Shown: positions 41,331 through 53,905, counted from the first letter of the stretch. The stretch: 64,000 bases of DNA from Nemertoderma westbladi (GCA_032718475.1 JAUCBJ010006915.1:1-64000), one strand, 5' to 3'. Program-made: numbers and translations. The notes: generated by a model not told the origin, from the letters alone.

Positions 41331-44135
41331 TACATTAGTCCATTATACAGTATAATATATTAGTCCAATATATAGTATCATATATTAGTCCGTGATGCAG
41401 TATAATTATTTAGATAAGGCATAACGCGCAATGATATTTAGATAAGGAAGTTGAAACGCCCATATATTTTGAACTCATCCATTTTGTATAGTATGTAGCC
41501 CTACCTATGTAATTTTGTAATAGGATATAAGTAGATAGTTCCAGGGTAGCAAGTCATTGTTGGACCCTGGATATGGGCTTGCCGTTATTAGCATTGATGA
41601 GGCTAGCTACTGGTTTTAATTTCTCTATAATTGCGCTAAATTTATATTTGTGCATGATATTATTAGTACCGCCAAATTAAGCATCGGGAAAATTACCTTT
41701 TATGGTGGCAATTTGCGATTCCAGGGAGCAATATGTTCACAATCCGGCTCTCTTATTGGCCTAACTGCTTCCAGGTTGGTCTAATGGTAGCTCGGATTGG
41801 GGAGCCAATGAGAGATCGATTGCATCACCCTTCTCAAATCACCTATAAATTGGCCTGCTTCCATTGCCGGTATGCACATCCCATTACTCATCCTCAACTC
41901 ACAACCAACAACCCCATACAGCTCACCTTCAACTATTATTCGATGCTTAGTTTTTCTGTGTAAATTACTGCCCCTTTGATTTCTTGCAATGATTTGCTAA
42001 TTTACGATTTCTGTTTGATTCTTGTCTGTGTTTCTCAATCAATCTCAACGATCACTGTTAATTACAAATTGGAACTATGATTTCTACCCCTTAGTAAATG
42101 GTTCTATGTGATTCCTTTCGACAATAATCCTACGGGATTTCTTAGACTGTCAGACTTTGTGATTTGCATGTGCCGCTACATTAGCTACTCATTCTGATGG
42201 AGGGCTAGGGTACCGGTAAGTGCGGCGGGCGCATTGGGGGGTTAGCGACGACGGGAGTGTGGAGGATTCAAAGACAAGCAACATTGGGGGGATTACTATT
42301 GCGCGCGCAAGTTTGCAACGTAGAGTGGGTTAGGTACGCCGGTTCAGTAATTAGGGGCTGATGATCCAGGTTTTGTCTCTATTTTGTAGTATTAGGGGGA
42401 CATGAATTGGGTTAGTTAGGAAGCCTAGACGTAGCCGGGAGAGATCTGCGTGCTTTACGTTGCGAGTTGCGAGTTGCGAGTTGCGAATTGCTAGCTAAAC
42501 TGTAGACTATGTCGCAAGTTACATGCGAACTGTAGGTTGCGAGTTGTGAATTGCTAGCTAAACTGTAGATTGCGATTGTTGTTTGACTGCTGATTGTGAA
42601 TTGTGCGTTAAGAACTAAATTGGTAAGTATAAACTATAGATTGTTATGCTGATTGGTGTGTTACTAAAGTGTGCCTAATAAATCACGAATGCTTGGATAG
42701 GCGCTCTTTTCCCTTTGATTGATTTCTATTTCTTAGTTTACTGTAATTAATTTCTGATTAGGTCGAAAATAATACGGTATTTTAGGCTGTTGCTAGTGTG
42801 ACCCGTTGCGTAATAATTTAGAATTACGCACTCTGGAATACTTAGTAATTAGTACGCCGTTACATATTTGTGACTGTAATTAATTAGCAAAACTAAGAAT
42901 TTGTACGCTGCATAGCGGAGGGTAGTTAAGGTAATAATTTTAGAGTACCGTACACTATTCACGCTGGGCGGTTATTTGAATTAGCGGACAAAATTCACAT
43001 CGTAGTATACAGTATACAGCGCGCATCAGTAAATTGCTGGTCTAAAGCCAGCCGCAGATAAGCCTGAGTCCCGAAATAAACACTGCATCGATTTTTGATT
43101 ATTTAAATATTCTCACATTCACACATTCCGTTAGGGAACCCCAGTATTGCGATTAGATGCGATTAGATGCGATTAGAAAGGACGTAGTTGTAAGCGCAAT
43201 TTTACAGTAAGATTAGGCTATAGAATACACTCTGAGTGCCAAATCTCTCACACTCGTCTTAAGTCAGCTTAGGGAGCCGATTCGGGTTTATTGTTTTGGT
43301 TATTCCCGCGTGGCTCATATATTCGAACAGTTAGCTCTCTATCGAGTAATTGGTAGAGAAAGGAACGAGAATTTAGCAGGAGCCGTAGAAATTTAGGAAA
43401 TATATTAGCGGACGGCAGATTAGCGCCATCCATAACGGTAAGTAGTGGTTTTGCACGCAACCCTACATTAGTAATTATACGCTCCTGATTGCCCTGTCTA
43501 GTAAATAGAGCAGTTTTGTGTCTTTATTGGTTAGGCCGGGTAGTTTGTTCGTTACAGTAAAGCACGTTTTGTTTTGCTGTACTGCGTACAGTAAGTACGA
43601 TTCAGATTACTGTATTAGGTACTGTACTGCGTACAGTAAGACAGAGAGTGTATTCTTTTAGGCTGTTAAATTAGATTACTGTATTATTTGCCGTTACCTT
43701 ATAACAGTAAGGCACGTATATTGTCTGCTGTAGGCCTACTGCTTACAGTGACGAGTATATTCATTAGGCTGTTGGTTTAGATTACTGTATTCACTGGTCG
43801 CGTACAATAGTACAGTAGTACATTAGGCTGATTGCTGTTACTGCGTACAGTAGAAAAGACATTTGTTTTGCTGTACCGCACACAGTATTTATTAGGCTGT
43901 TAGGTTGGTGTACTGTTTTACTTACTGTATTGCGTACAGTGGATATACGGTAGTGCGTTTACTAATCGCAAATACAGCGGTTCCTTAGGCCGTTAGGGCA
44001 GGCCGTAATTAGTAAGTTTTTTGAAAAATTTTTAGCTAGGTTTGTGAGAATTCAGTTTTGGTCAAAATTATTTTGTAATAAAATCTAGAGCTTTGTACCG
44101 GTATGTTGGATAACCGCTTAGTTATTTTATACCAT

Positions 44136-44799
44136 CTGGAGATACATGGCAAGACGGAGCTTCTGAGTTTGGGGTTCGTGTGGGTCTGCGGGTTCGGTTT
44201 GCAATCAGCGAAAAGACTGAAACTTTGGACGCGGACGTGGAATCTCACAGCAAACAAGGTTGGTTGTTCTGTTGGCACCATTGTGTTTGTGGAAGCAGTA
44301 AAAAATTACCGGTTGTTTAACTGCGAAGCTGAACTCAATTTATTAGTTAGGATAGTTAGGTTTAGCCGACCATGGGTTTTTGAATCGCTCGAGTTAGAGA
44401 GAGAGAGAGTCGCAACCCGAAGATATAGCCACGCGCTAGTGGATACATATAATATTTGAAATTAAAATTGCGTTGATTAGAGTTATATATGTAAAATTAG
44501 AAATATTCGGGTGGCAAGTTTATTTTGAATATTTTGTATTAGATTCAAAAAATTATTTGTGTCATACCGGTTTTTAAATACTATATAATAACTATAGAAT
44601 AATATTTTGTTTAAATGTTGTACTGGTATTTGCTAAAATTAGATCCTATTAAATTCACAATATTGCATTGCGAATTTATTTTGACATTTTGGACAACTGG
44701 ATATTTGACAAATAATTTAATCGTATTTTCGATTAAATTATATATATATCTCGAACTTTTGCGAGATATTTTTGCCGGAAGGCAAATATTATTTAGACT
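44136..44799. other. AT-rich 5' part of the inverted-repeat spacer
   Basis: A 118-codon plus-strand frame (44103-44459) crosses the arm/spacer boundary and has no recognised domain. The rest is AT-rich with a GAGAGAGAGAGA run near 44395. Upstream of the acidic ORF. Confidence 0.4.
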
Positions 44800-45279
44800 A
44801 TGAGTGCCTCAGAGAAGGAGGCACTAGAGGACAGCTATGAGACGGCGGCAGGACCGCCGACTGACGATAGTGTTAATATTACTGTTGACGACAATGCCGA
44901 CTATGACGACGCAGCGAGTGACGCTGACGTAAGTGAACAAGAGGACGAGACAGTAACTAGTGAGGAAGAAGAACCACCTCAGGTAATAGTATTAGGATCC
45001 CCTACCGCTACTGTAAGGAAGGATTGTACAGCAACCCAACCAGAGGTGAGTGATAGGGAGGGTAGTGTAGCAGAAGCGAGAGCCCGGAGCCCGGTTTCCA
45101 GACCTGTGGGTATGGTAAGTGCCGTGGTCCCAGCGGCTAAAAGGAGTACCCGTAGTTCCCGAAATAATCCTTCAAGTCCACCAAGTGTGAGTCAGGTAAG
45201 CGAAAGAGAACTAGACATCGCCATAAAGAAGAAACTTCGCGCGCATGCCGGACATATAACTCGACGGCGGACAAGGTAA
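44800..45279 (+). CDS. Acidic-then-basic 159-residue protein in the inverted-repeat spacer
   Basis: Residues 1-70 are strongly acidic (DDNADYDDAASDADVSEQED). Residues 90-159 are Ser/Arg/Pro-rich with a basic end (KKKLRAHAGHITRRRTR). No known domain. The ATG at 44800 follows an AT-rich leader. The stop overlaps ACAAGGTAAGG, a splice-donor-like sequence, and coding-like sequence continues in another phase (45285-45416). It could be the 5' piece of a Gag-like gene cut off by the inverted arm, or a frameshifted gene. Confidence 0.45.
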   Translation: MSASEKEALEDSYETAAGPPTDDSVNITVDDNADYDDAASDADVSEQEDETVTSEEEEPPQVIVLGSPTATVRKDCTATQPEVSDREGSVAEARARSPVSRPVGMVSAVVPAAKRSTRSSRNNPSSPPSVSQVSERELDIAIKKKLRAHAGHITRRRTR

Positions 45280-45284
45280 GGAAG

Positions 45285-45416
45285 ATGTTAGCCGACTCAG
45301 CGAACATCGGAAGGGAAGGGTTAGTAGAGATTAGAAAAGGATACAACTCAGCGTTATTCAAACAGACGGAGGAGCTTGCAGTCCTAGCGAGGAAGGCAGT
45401 AGAGTCTATGGTATAG
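45285..45416 (+). pseudogene. 43-codon continuation of the acidic ORF in another phase
   Basis: Starts at ATG 45285; helical, charged composition (REGLVEIRKGYNSALFKQTE, ARKAVES), then TAG just before the right arm. Its composition continues the basic end of the previous ORF, suggesting one broken or spliced gene. Confidence 0.35.
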
Positions 45417-48036
45417 ATGGTATATATGGTCATATGGTATAAAATAACTAAGCGGTTATCCAACATACCGGTACAAAACTCTAGATTTTATTACAAATAA
45501 TTTTGACCAAAACTAAATTCTCACAAACCTAGCTAAAATATTTTCAAAAAACTTACTAATTACGGCCCGCCCTAACGGCCTAAGGAACCGCTGTATTTGC
45601 GATTAGTAAACGCACTACCGTATATCCACTGTACGCAATACAGTAAGTAAAACAGTACACCAACCTAACAGCCTAATGAATACTGTGTGCGGTACAGCAA
45701 AACAAATGTCTTTTCTACTTGTACGCAGTAACAGCAATCAGCCTAATGTACTACAGTACTATTGTACGCGACCAGTGAATACAGTAATCTAAACTAACAG
45801 CCTAAAAGAATACACTCGATGTTCTACCGTACGCAGTACAGTGCCTAATACAGTAATCTAATTCGTATTTACTGTACGCAGTACAGCAAACAAAGCGTCC
45901 TTTACTGTTAAACGAACTACCCCAGCCTAACCAATAAAGACACAAAACTGCTCTATTTACTAGACGGGGCAATCAGGAGCGTATAATTACTAATGTAGGG
46001 TTTCAGGTACGGAAAACCACTACTTCCCATTGGATGGCGCTAGTCTACCGTCCGCTAATATATTTTACTAAATTTCTACGACTCCTTCTAAATTCTCGTT
46101 CCTTTCTCTACCAATTGCTCGATAGAGAGCTAACTGTTCGAATATATGAGCCACACGGGAATAACCAAAACAATAAACCCGAATCGGCTCCCTAAGCTGA
46201 CTTAAAACGAGTGTGAGAGATTTTACACTCAGAGTGTATTCTATAGCCTAATATTTCTGTAAATTTGCCCTTACAACTATGTCCCTTCTAATCGCATCTA
46301 ATCGCAATACTGGGGTTCCCTAACGGAATGTGTGAATGTGAGAATATTTAAAATAATCGAAAATCGGTACGGCAATTATTTCGGGCCTCAAACTTATCTG
46401 CGGCTGGCTTTAGGCCATTTACTGATGCACGCTGCGTACTGTATACTACGATGTGAATTTTGTCCGCTAATTCAAATAACCGCCCAGCGTGAATAGTGTA
46501 CGGTACTCTAAATTTATTACCTAACTACCCTCCGCTATGCAGCGTACGAATTCCTAATTTTACTAATTAATTTCAGTCACAAATATGTAATGGCGTACTA
46601 ATTACTAAGTATTCCAGAATGCGCAATTCTAAATTATCACGCAACGGGTCACACTAGCAACAGCCTAAAATACCGTAATATTTTCGACCTAATCAGAAAT
46701 TAATTACAGTAAGCTAAGAAATAGAAATCAATCAAAGGGGAAAAGAGCGCCTATCCAAGCATTCGTGATTCATTAGGCACACTTTAGTAACATACCAATC
46801 AGCATAACAACAATCGCAATCTACAGTTTAGCTAGCAATTCACAACTCGCAACTCGCAACGTAAAGGACGCAGATCTCTCCCGGCTACGTCTAGGCTTCC
46901 TAACTAACCCAATTCCTGTCCCCCTAATACTACCAAAATAGAGACAAAACCTGGATCATCAGCCCCCAATTGCCGAGCCGGCGTACCTGACCCACTCTAC
47001 GCTGCAAACTTGCGCGCGCAATAGTAATCCCCCCAATGTTGCTTGTCTTTGAATCCTCCGCACTCCCGTCGTCGCTAACCCCCCGATGCGCCCGCCGCGC
47101 TTACCGGTACCCTAGCCCTCCATCATAATGAGTAGCTACCGTAGCGGCACATGCAAATCACAAAAGTCTGACAGTCTGAGAAATCCCGTAGGATTATTGT
47201 CGAAAGGAATCACATAGAACCATTTACTAAAGGGTAGAAATCATAGTTCCAACTTGTAATTAACAGCTATCATTGAGATTGATTGAGAAAACACAAACAA
47301 GAATCAAACAGAAATTGCAAATTTACGAATCATTGCAAGAAATCAAAAGGGGCAGTAATTTACACAGAAAAACTAAGCATCGAATAATAGTTGAAGGTGA
47401 GCTGTTGAGATAACAAGGATTGGTATGACTAATGGGTAAGGTGAAGTAACAATGGAAGTAGGCCAATTTATAGGTGATTTGAGAAGGGTGATGCAATCGA
47501 TCTCTCATTGGCTCCCCAATCCGAGCTAACACTAGACCAACCTGGAAGCAGTTAGGCCAATAAGAGAGCCGGATTGTGAACCTTTGCTCCCTGAAATCGT
47601 AAATTGCCACCATATAAGGTAATTTTCCCGATGCTTAATTTGGCGGTACTAATAATATCATGCACAAATATAAATTTTGCGCAATTATAGAGAAATTAAA
47701 ACCAGTAGCTAGCCTCATCAAGGCTAATAACGGCAAGCCCAGATCCAGGGTCCAACAAGGACTTGCTACCCTGGAACTATCTACTTATATCCTATTACAA
47801 AACTACATAGGTAGGGCTACATACTATACAAAATGGATGAGTTAAAATATATGGGCGTTTCAATTTCCTTATCTAAATATCATTGCGCATTATGTCTTAT
47901 CTAAATAATTATACTGCATCACGGACTAATATATGATACTATATAATGAACTAATATATTATACTGTATAATGGACTAACATTATTATACTGTATAACGT
48001 ACTAATATATTACATAATGTAGGTACAGCGCCATAT

Positions 48037-48540
48037 GCTCCAAGGGAAATCATGCAATGTTTCCCTCCAATTGTAGAAGAGTGTTAGGCGATGTATACAA
48101 AATAAAATAAATCTCTTTCAAATAATCTAAATATCTTGATACTATACTATTTACAAATATTGCTATAGATATTGCATAATGAATTGCATACAAATTAAAT
48201 TTACAAAATATTATCTCTCTCTCAATGTTAACGATTATTACATACAAATTAAATTTACAAAAATACTGTTTCTCATTCGTTCTACATAATGATTACTACA
48301 TACAAATTAAATTTACAAAATACTTTCAAATTATAAAAATTTTGCTAGGGTAGGTGAAGGGAGTAAGCCAAACCCGCAGGTTTGTCTCCCCAATCACCTC
48401 CTTCGCCTCTCTCATAATATAAATCCAAATCAGTGCGACTAGTGTATATGAGTCAAGTCGGATATTTACAAATGCTACAATATACATCAGAGCGACGATG
48501 ATGTATATATCTAGAGTCTGTCGCCCCGTGATACAATGCA
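48037..48540 (-). other. Downstream region of Bel-C X with short tandem repeats
   Basis: 48188-48325 contains three units of about 55 bp beginning CATACAAATTAAATTTACAAAATA. A family-2 palindrome lies at 48368. This parallels the AT-rich repeats after X in Bel-A and Bel-B. No gene. Confidence 0.6.
48368..48384 (-). repeat. Family-2 palindrome after Bel-C X
   Basis: CCAAACCCGCAGGTTTG in non-coding sequence, positioned like the family-1 copies after X in A and B. Confidence 0.75.
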
Positions 48541-49877
48541 TTACTGACCCGCTCCTGGGTTATTCGGGCTCGCTCCTCTCTTTCGCCCCCTACCCAGATA
48601 CACCAATCGTCCTCCAGTTGACTCCGTTGATGTGGTTCGTGAGGCGTCACTCCCCGGAACCGGCGACGATGTTCCCCGAGCTCCGACAGATTCCCAGCTC
48701 GTGCTTCTCCCTCGGCCTCGTCCTGATTGTCGTGCTCCTGTGGTCGCTTCCGCCAACTCTTCCTTCTGCAATTGCACCCGCGCCTTCTCCGACGCCCCCT
48801 GCGCCTTGCGTTGCAATCGCTGAGCCTCTATAATCGAATGAAAGTGGTCGTCCTTGACTTGACGCTTGTCTTGGACCTCTCCTCCTTGTTCCTTCCGTGA
48901 GCCTTGAGCTCAAACGGTCGTCGTTGTGGGCGCTGCGGTTCGCTGTTCCTCGATCCTTTTAGCGGTCAATGACCCCACTGGTACGTGAGTCAACAGGAAT
49001 TCGTTGCGGTATTGAATAGCCGCCATCCTCCAATCTCCTCGCGCGCGCACCACTTTCCTAGTTTCCGAAAACAAACCCTTCGTAATACGGTCGCAAATAG
49101 TAACAAAGTTCCAAGTGTACTTGTTATCCATATTTAGTTGTCTAAAGTATTCCCGAACGACTATGACTCCAGTGTTCTGTGGAAGGTCTTGAGCAGTTAG
49201 GATGAGCTCCTGATATTGGGGTAGCGACTGTAGATATGGCTCGTACGCAACATGTGACGGGTCTACCGCCCAAAATCCATATCCCGCCTTAAATGGTAAC
49301 CAACGCATCTGCGCTTGAATGTGGTAGTCAGCCACACTCTCCCACTTATCTAGCATCTCCCGAAGTAGGTTAGTAGGAACCATACCAGAAGTATGGTTCT
49401 GGAAGGAATCGTCTCGCAGTTGGCATCTCGCGCTACGATGTCCCTTTACTCCACAATATCCACATTGAGAGATGAAAACGGTGCACGTATGAAATGAATG
49501 GTCAGTCTCGTTACACCAACGGCAGACCTTATGTGCCGCCTCCACTACCGCGTCGCACGATTTTTGATTGTGCCTTGTGCTGCCGCACAACTTGCACCTA
49601 CGCGCTTGTGGAAACCAGGCCCTCTCGTATATGAGGTCTCCAATCGGTTTCGCACTTCCTTCTTTCCCAATGTCCAATACGATGTCGTCCTCTCCGGTCA
49701 GCGGTTGTCGATCCGGAACGAAGTAAACATCCTCGCCCTTGTCCTCTATCTCCAATATTTCCTCCCGCGTTCGTTTCGGATATGTCTTCTCCACCGGAAG
49801 ATCTACTCCAAACACCTCTACTAACGTCTACGGCCAACCCTCTAACAGGTCTATCAGCCTCCGAGTGGAAGGGAGTA

Positions 49878-49894
49878 CCAAACCCGCGGGTTTG
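49878..49894 (-). repeat. Family-2 palindrome in Bel-C X (second site)
   Basis: CCAAACCCGCGGGTTTG, read as QTRGFGT. Corresponds to 16631 in Bel-B. Confidence 0.8.
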
Positions 49895-51471
49895 ATTCCC
49901 GAACCACTTCTCCAAAGCTTCTGGCGTCGGATACTCCATCGACGGTCGGTCTCCCAAATCTCCGATATTCTGTCGATATATCCCTTCGAATATTGCTAAT
50001 CCTCTCCTAATCATCGACGTATTCTCTAGCGATTGGTTGAAGAACGGGGTTAAGAAAGGCTTCATCACGTCGGATTGGATTCCCCCTTTCGAGCGAACGT
50101 ATTGATCTCCTCCGAACACCAATGGATGACGCTTCAAAACTCGCGCAACGATATCCGCTAATAAACAAGTTACCGTGTTCGACTCAAGCACCAAATAATA
50201 TTGTAGTGACGCACGGGGTGGCGCGCATATGTTCCAATACACTAACGCTTGCCGCTTGAAGTGGGATTTGAACTCCGCTCCCGGTGGCGTGTTATATTCA
50301 CCATACGCCTCCTCATATTTCTTCTGCGTCTTCATCTTGAAGTCCCAATTATACAATAAATATGCTATGAAGCCCATACCAGTCTTGGCAGAGTTGGGAT
50401 ACTCCCTATAAATTCCCATGTCTTGTGCCCATAGCAACAATAGCTTGGTGTCGACAAACAGTCTCGGCAATCTATCTTCTAAATCAGTCATGGCGTTGAA
50501 GTCACTCTCCAAATCGCTCTGGACTCCCGATCCCACCTTGACGTAATCTTGGCTAAGAATCGCCTCTCTAACCTTCTTTGGTAGCATCCTGGCGTCGATA
50601 CGCTCCGCTCCATGCATACCTCCTCGCCTGCATACCTCCTAAATCTGTTCCCTAGGATCCTTCCCCTTCCGATATTGCGTCGTGATTATGGGCTCCGGTC
50701 TCTCTCTATCAGCTCTTACGCGCATAAACACATGAGTCACACCATCGACCACGCGAATTTGAATGCACCTACTAGTCAAGCATTCCTGATGAGACCCTCC
50801 TTCATTGTCGTAAAACATCACTCTCCAATCTTGCAGTGATTCCTCCGTTTTCCTCCACTGACGCTGAATCTCGTCGGATGGGGTTCACATGCGCTCGATA
50901 GCCTTGTGGTCGTCATATCGGGTGTAAGATCCCTTTCTCCTCAGCCACGTCTGGTCTATCTCCTCGTCATCTGGGAATGTAGCCACCGCGACCCATACCT
51001 TGATGTACTTGTCTAACCATCCAAATAACTTACTCTCTTTTCCCGGAGCTCCAATCTTATCCAATGTGTCGTAGTCTGTGATCTGCATCGGGACATCACG
51101 CAAGAACTTCGCGCATAAAACTTCCCGTAGACAGTCGACGTTCCAATGATCCGACATCCTCACCATCGGCAAGAATCTAATCGCTTCTCGCGACTCCGGG
51201 TGATCTACCAATATCGCAGGTTCGCTACCGTCGTAATAATACACCGGTCTTGGTTGAGATACGGCCAGTGGAACAAATCCGGTCACTCTCTTCGTCTCCT
51301 TTTGATGTCTATCCGCGGTCTTATTATATTCCGCTATCCGCGCTTCGAATAATTGCTTCGCTTTCGCCGCTCGCTCCTCCTGCCGCAACGCGTCCATGTC
51401 GTCCTGATGCTCAGGTGTGAGGGTTCTCGCTCGATGAGGCGAAGTAAACGTAGTCCAGGGACTCGAGAGCT

Positions 51472-51489
51472 CCAAACCCGCAGGTTTGG
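51472..51489 (-). repeat. Family-2 palindrome in Bel-C X (first site)
   Basis: CCAAACCCGCAGGTTTGG, read as TKPAGLE after the YRAYKDLEARRE block. Corresponds to 8666 and 18172. Confidence 0.8.
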
Positions 51490-52480
51490 TACCCGAGTCC
51501 CGTGCCGCTTCGCGCCGCGCCTCTAGGTCCTTGTAGGCTCGGTACAGCGAAATGGCCGCTGCTGTCTCTATCAAACTAGGTGTCGAACAGGGTTTAATCT
51601 CCGTATATGGATCTAAAGTCGTAACGGTCAGCGTAATGGGTCTTGGAGGTCGCTTTCCGCTGAAGTCGATACTGATCATCGGGTTGCTCATTGGGTAACC
51701 TCCCTCATTATATCTAAGGAACTGGTGAGCTTGACATCGCGTTAATATCGGTTCAGAATGTTGGTCGTCCAATCGGTCGGGAATCGCCACGTCTTGTTTG
51801 TTCATGCATTCACCACATTTGTAGAACAGCTTGAGTATACTGAAGACCTTCGACGTCTCTTGATCCTCGCCTCGAGTCCTCCGATACAAATGCATTCCGT
51901 CGAACTGATCTCGGACTGCAGGTAGCGGCTCTTCGTGTCGTAAATACATGTTCATGTGGTACAACCGCGCAATCTCCTCATCCGGGTCTGCGCTAATGTC
52001 GCACACGTCTAACGCGAAATCGTAGGGATACCGAGTGCGATACTCTTTCCGCAAAACTTCCATACGGTCCCCCAACGCTCTCATTCTTTCCCTCCTTAAT
52101 TCTTTATCATAAGCGGGTTTATATTTCCCATTTAGCTCCATCACCGACCTCCCGTGGTAGTAAACATTCGAATCCTTACATCCCGGTCGGGCAAATGGCA
52201 GCTCCGCCTCCTCTCTGGCAGTAAATCCTCTCCGCGGTTGCGCTCTAATTTCCTTCTCCATTATGCCGCGTATATACATATATATCCCAATAAGGTTCCG
52301 TTACGTGACTAATTACACTGTGGGTAAATCAGTTAGATGTCGCCGAAGGACAGACCTCTTGAGCCCCCCCCCCCCCCCCCCCCCCCCGCCTTACAGCAGT
52401 TCAGGTTCGACTCTCTAGATCCCGTCTCATTCCTAACTATCCTCTAACCTATTCCCATGCATAGCGCAAAAACTTTGGAG

Positions 52481-52520
52481 GTAAACTGGCCGTGACCAAC
52501 TCACTTTTTGATGCCCAAAC
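52481..52520 (-). promoter_or_regulatory. Conserved hairpin with GTGAGT arm upstream of X (Bel-C)
   Basis: On the minus strand: TTTGGGCATCAAAAAGTGAG, TTGG loop region, TCAC, then GGCCAGTTTACC. The stem here is GTGA/TCAC. The flanking words match Bel-A and Bel-B although the surrounding sequence does not. Confidence 0.55.
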
Positions 52521-52585
52521 AACTCCCTTTACTTGTACTAAACTACAGTAGTTAGAAAGGACCATAGTCTCAATGCTCGACTATA

Positions 52586-52602
52586 CCAAACCCATAGGTT
52601 TG
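52586..52602 (-). repeat. Family-2 palindrome, Bel-C integrase-X spacer
   Basis: CCAAACCCATAGGTTTG. Corresponds to 7521 and 19313. Confidence 0.7.
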
Positions 52603-53026
52603 ATAATCGAACATCACACTTCACTGCAAACTACTGAGTGGGGTCCGTGTACTCCCTGGTGCTACTAACCTTTAGCACCTTAGTTGTACTGCTGGCACCA
52701 ATCTGTGGAAGTTGCTAAACTCAATTTACACTCCTACATAATATAGCCGTCACCATGGTTTCTAAATGCTATTTCCAGGCTTCACAACTTTTCAAATTAC
52801 TGTTTATCTATAGACGAATTCAAAACGCGTCTATACACAGCGTCTGGAATTGTCTTGGGTTCATTTCTAATTTTTAAAATTTTTTAATTTTCCAAAATTT
52901 TTGAAAATAAAATTTTGTTTTGATACCCACCAGACAAAACTCAACGCAAATCACCACAAACCTGCTCCTATGCATTTCCTTGTATTTGCATACGAGGAAT
53001 GCATACGAAGTGAGTTGCGTCCAACA

Positions 53027-53905
53027 CTAATTTTTGTTTGAGGCAGGAGACAAATTATAATCTCCTGTCTCGATGCGTGTCTCCTCTAATAACACGATAT
53101 CTTGGACCGGTCGGTCCAAGGTGTGTAAACCATTAGTTTTACACTTCTTTGGGTGCGGACACTTGCACCTAATTTTCACAGTGACTGTGCGCACTATGTT
53201 TTGCACGTCTGGGTGTATATGCAAGATGACTCCAGTCTCCCAATATTTTCTCTTGACAATAGGTTCGGTTATCAATACGTAATCTCCCCTTTGGAGACTC
53301 CGAACCGTTTTGTACCACTTTGTTCTGGTAGGTATGGTGGGAAGATAGTATTCCCGCCAATATTCCCAGAATGTGTACGCAACTAATTGTGTCACTTTCC
53401 AGCTCTTACGACTGTATAGGTCGGCACTAATGGGTTCTGATGCCGGCACAAGAAATGCTGGACTCTGCATTAGCAAATGATTCGGCGTTAATGCAACACC
53501 GTCTGGCAATATAGCTACCGGCCTCGAGTTTAGTGTATGCTCGATTTCGATGAAAGCTGTGACCAGTTCGTCATCGGTAAGTTGTTTGTTCACAGGCAAT
53601 GTTTTGGCAATGGCCTGCTTTACAGAGCGAACTAAACGCTCCCAACTTCCTCCTCTCCAAGGACTTTCTGGAGTATTGAATCTCCACTCTACTCTTTGCG
53701 GCAAAAGTGCTGCAGAAATTTCTTTATTCTGTGCCGCTTTATGAGCCGCGTTCAACTCGCTGTTCCCCCCGACAAAGTTTGTACCCTTATCGGAGTAGAA
53801 CGCCTTTACTAGTCCTCTCCTGGCCATAAATCTCTTTAAGGCCAGGAGCAGAGATTTGGTCGACATGTCTGCCACACGCTCAATGTGTATGGCTCTACTA
53901 GCCAT
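53027..53905 (-). pseudogene. Bel-C integrase, core and C-terminal part
   Basis: Holds the second Asp (YSDKGTNFVGG) and the Glu (GGSWERLVRS) of the DDE triad and a C-terminal domain ending LLEETRIETGDYN. Unlike A/B, it has an extra Cys-containing insert (CKCPHPKKC) near the C-terminus. The upstream segment with the first Asp (GVDCFGPI, about 53945) is in another phase, with a small deletion between them. The first ATG at 53905 is not a likely native start. Confidence 0.88.

Larger units (their letters stand above)
39979..48036. repeat. 8-kb inverted repeat (arms 39979-44135 and 45434-48036)
   Basis: The arms are reverse complements over about 2.6-2.8 kb with small indels. Matching landmarks include ATATGGCGCTGTACCTACATTATG at the outer ends, TACCGCCAAATTAAGCATCGGG, GCTAGCTAAACTG-type words, GTGTGAGAGATTT, and TACCGGTATGTTGGATAACC at the inner ends. 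The left arm is longer because of a 1.3-kb insertion (40032-41330) and expanded short repeats near 42460-42600. The spacer (44136-45433) is unique. Could be a large foldback element or two inverted copies of a retroelement end. Confidence 0.8.
48541..52279 (-). pseudogene. X gene of Bel-C (diverged)
   Basis: Homologous to X of Bel-A/B along its length. N-terminal block RRGFTAREEAELPF; Cys/His cluster CGECMNKQ...CQAH (about 51815-51735); exonuclease-like region with MFYDNEGG (about 50818), VKVGSGVQSDL (about 50550) and LVYWNICAPP (about 50250), again without the last Asp; zinc knuckles CKLCGSTRHNQKSC, CRWCNETDHSFHTC, CGYCGVKGHRSARC (49600-49430); Arg/Gly-rich end to 48541. Breaks: TGA at about 50885 (Trp in Bel-A), TAG at 50639, frameshift near 49820, TGA at 48910. 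Family-2 palindromes are read as TKPAGLE (51472) and QTRGFGT (49878) where Bel-A/B have family 1 or nothing. The start could also be the ATG 18 bases downstream (about 52261). Confidence 0.7.
52280..53026 (-). promoter_or_regulatory. Integrase-X intergenic region of Bel-C
   Basis: Contains a run of 24 C (52364-52387), the conserved hairpin (52481-52520) and a family-2 palindrome (52586). Mostly diverged from A/B apart from the hairpin block. No ORF. Confidence 0.5.

Noticed and set aside
39979-48036. Inverted arms as a pair of LTRs
   Set aside because: LTRs lie in the same orientation; these arms are inverted, and no pol lies between them.
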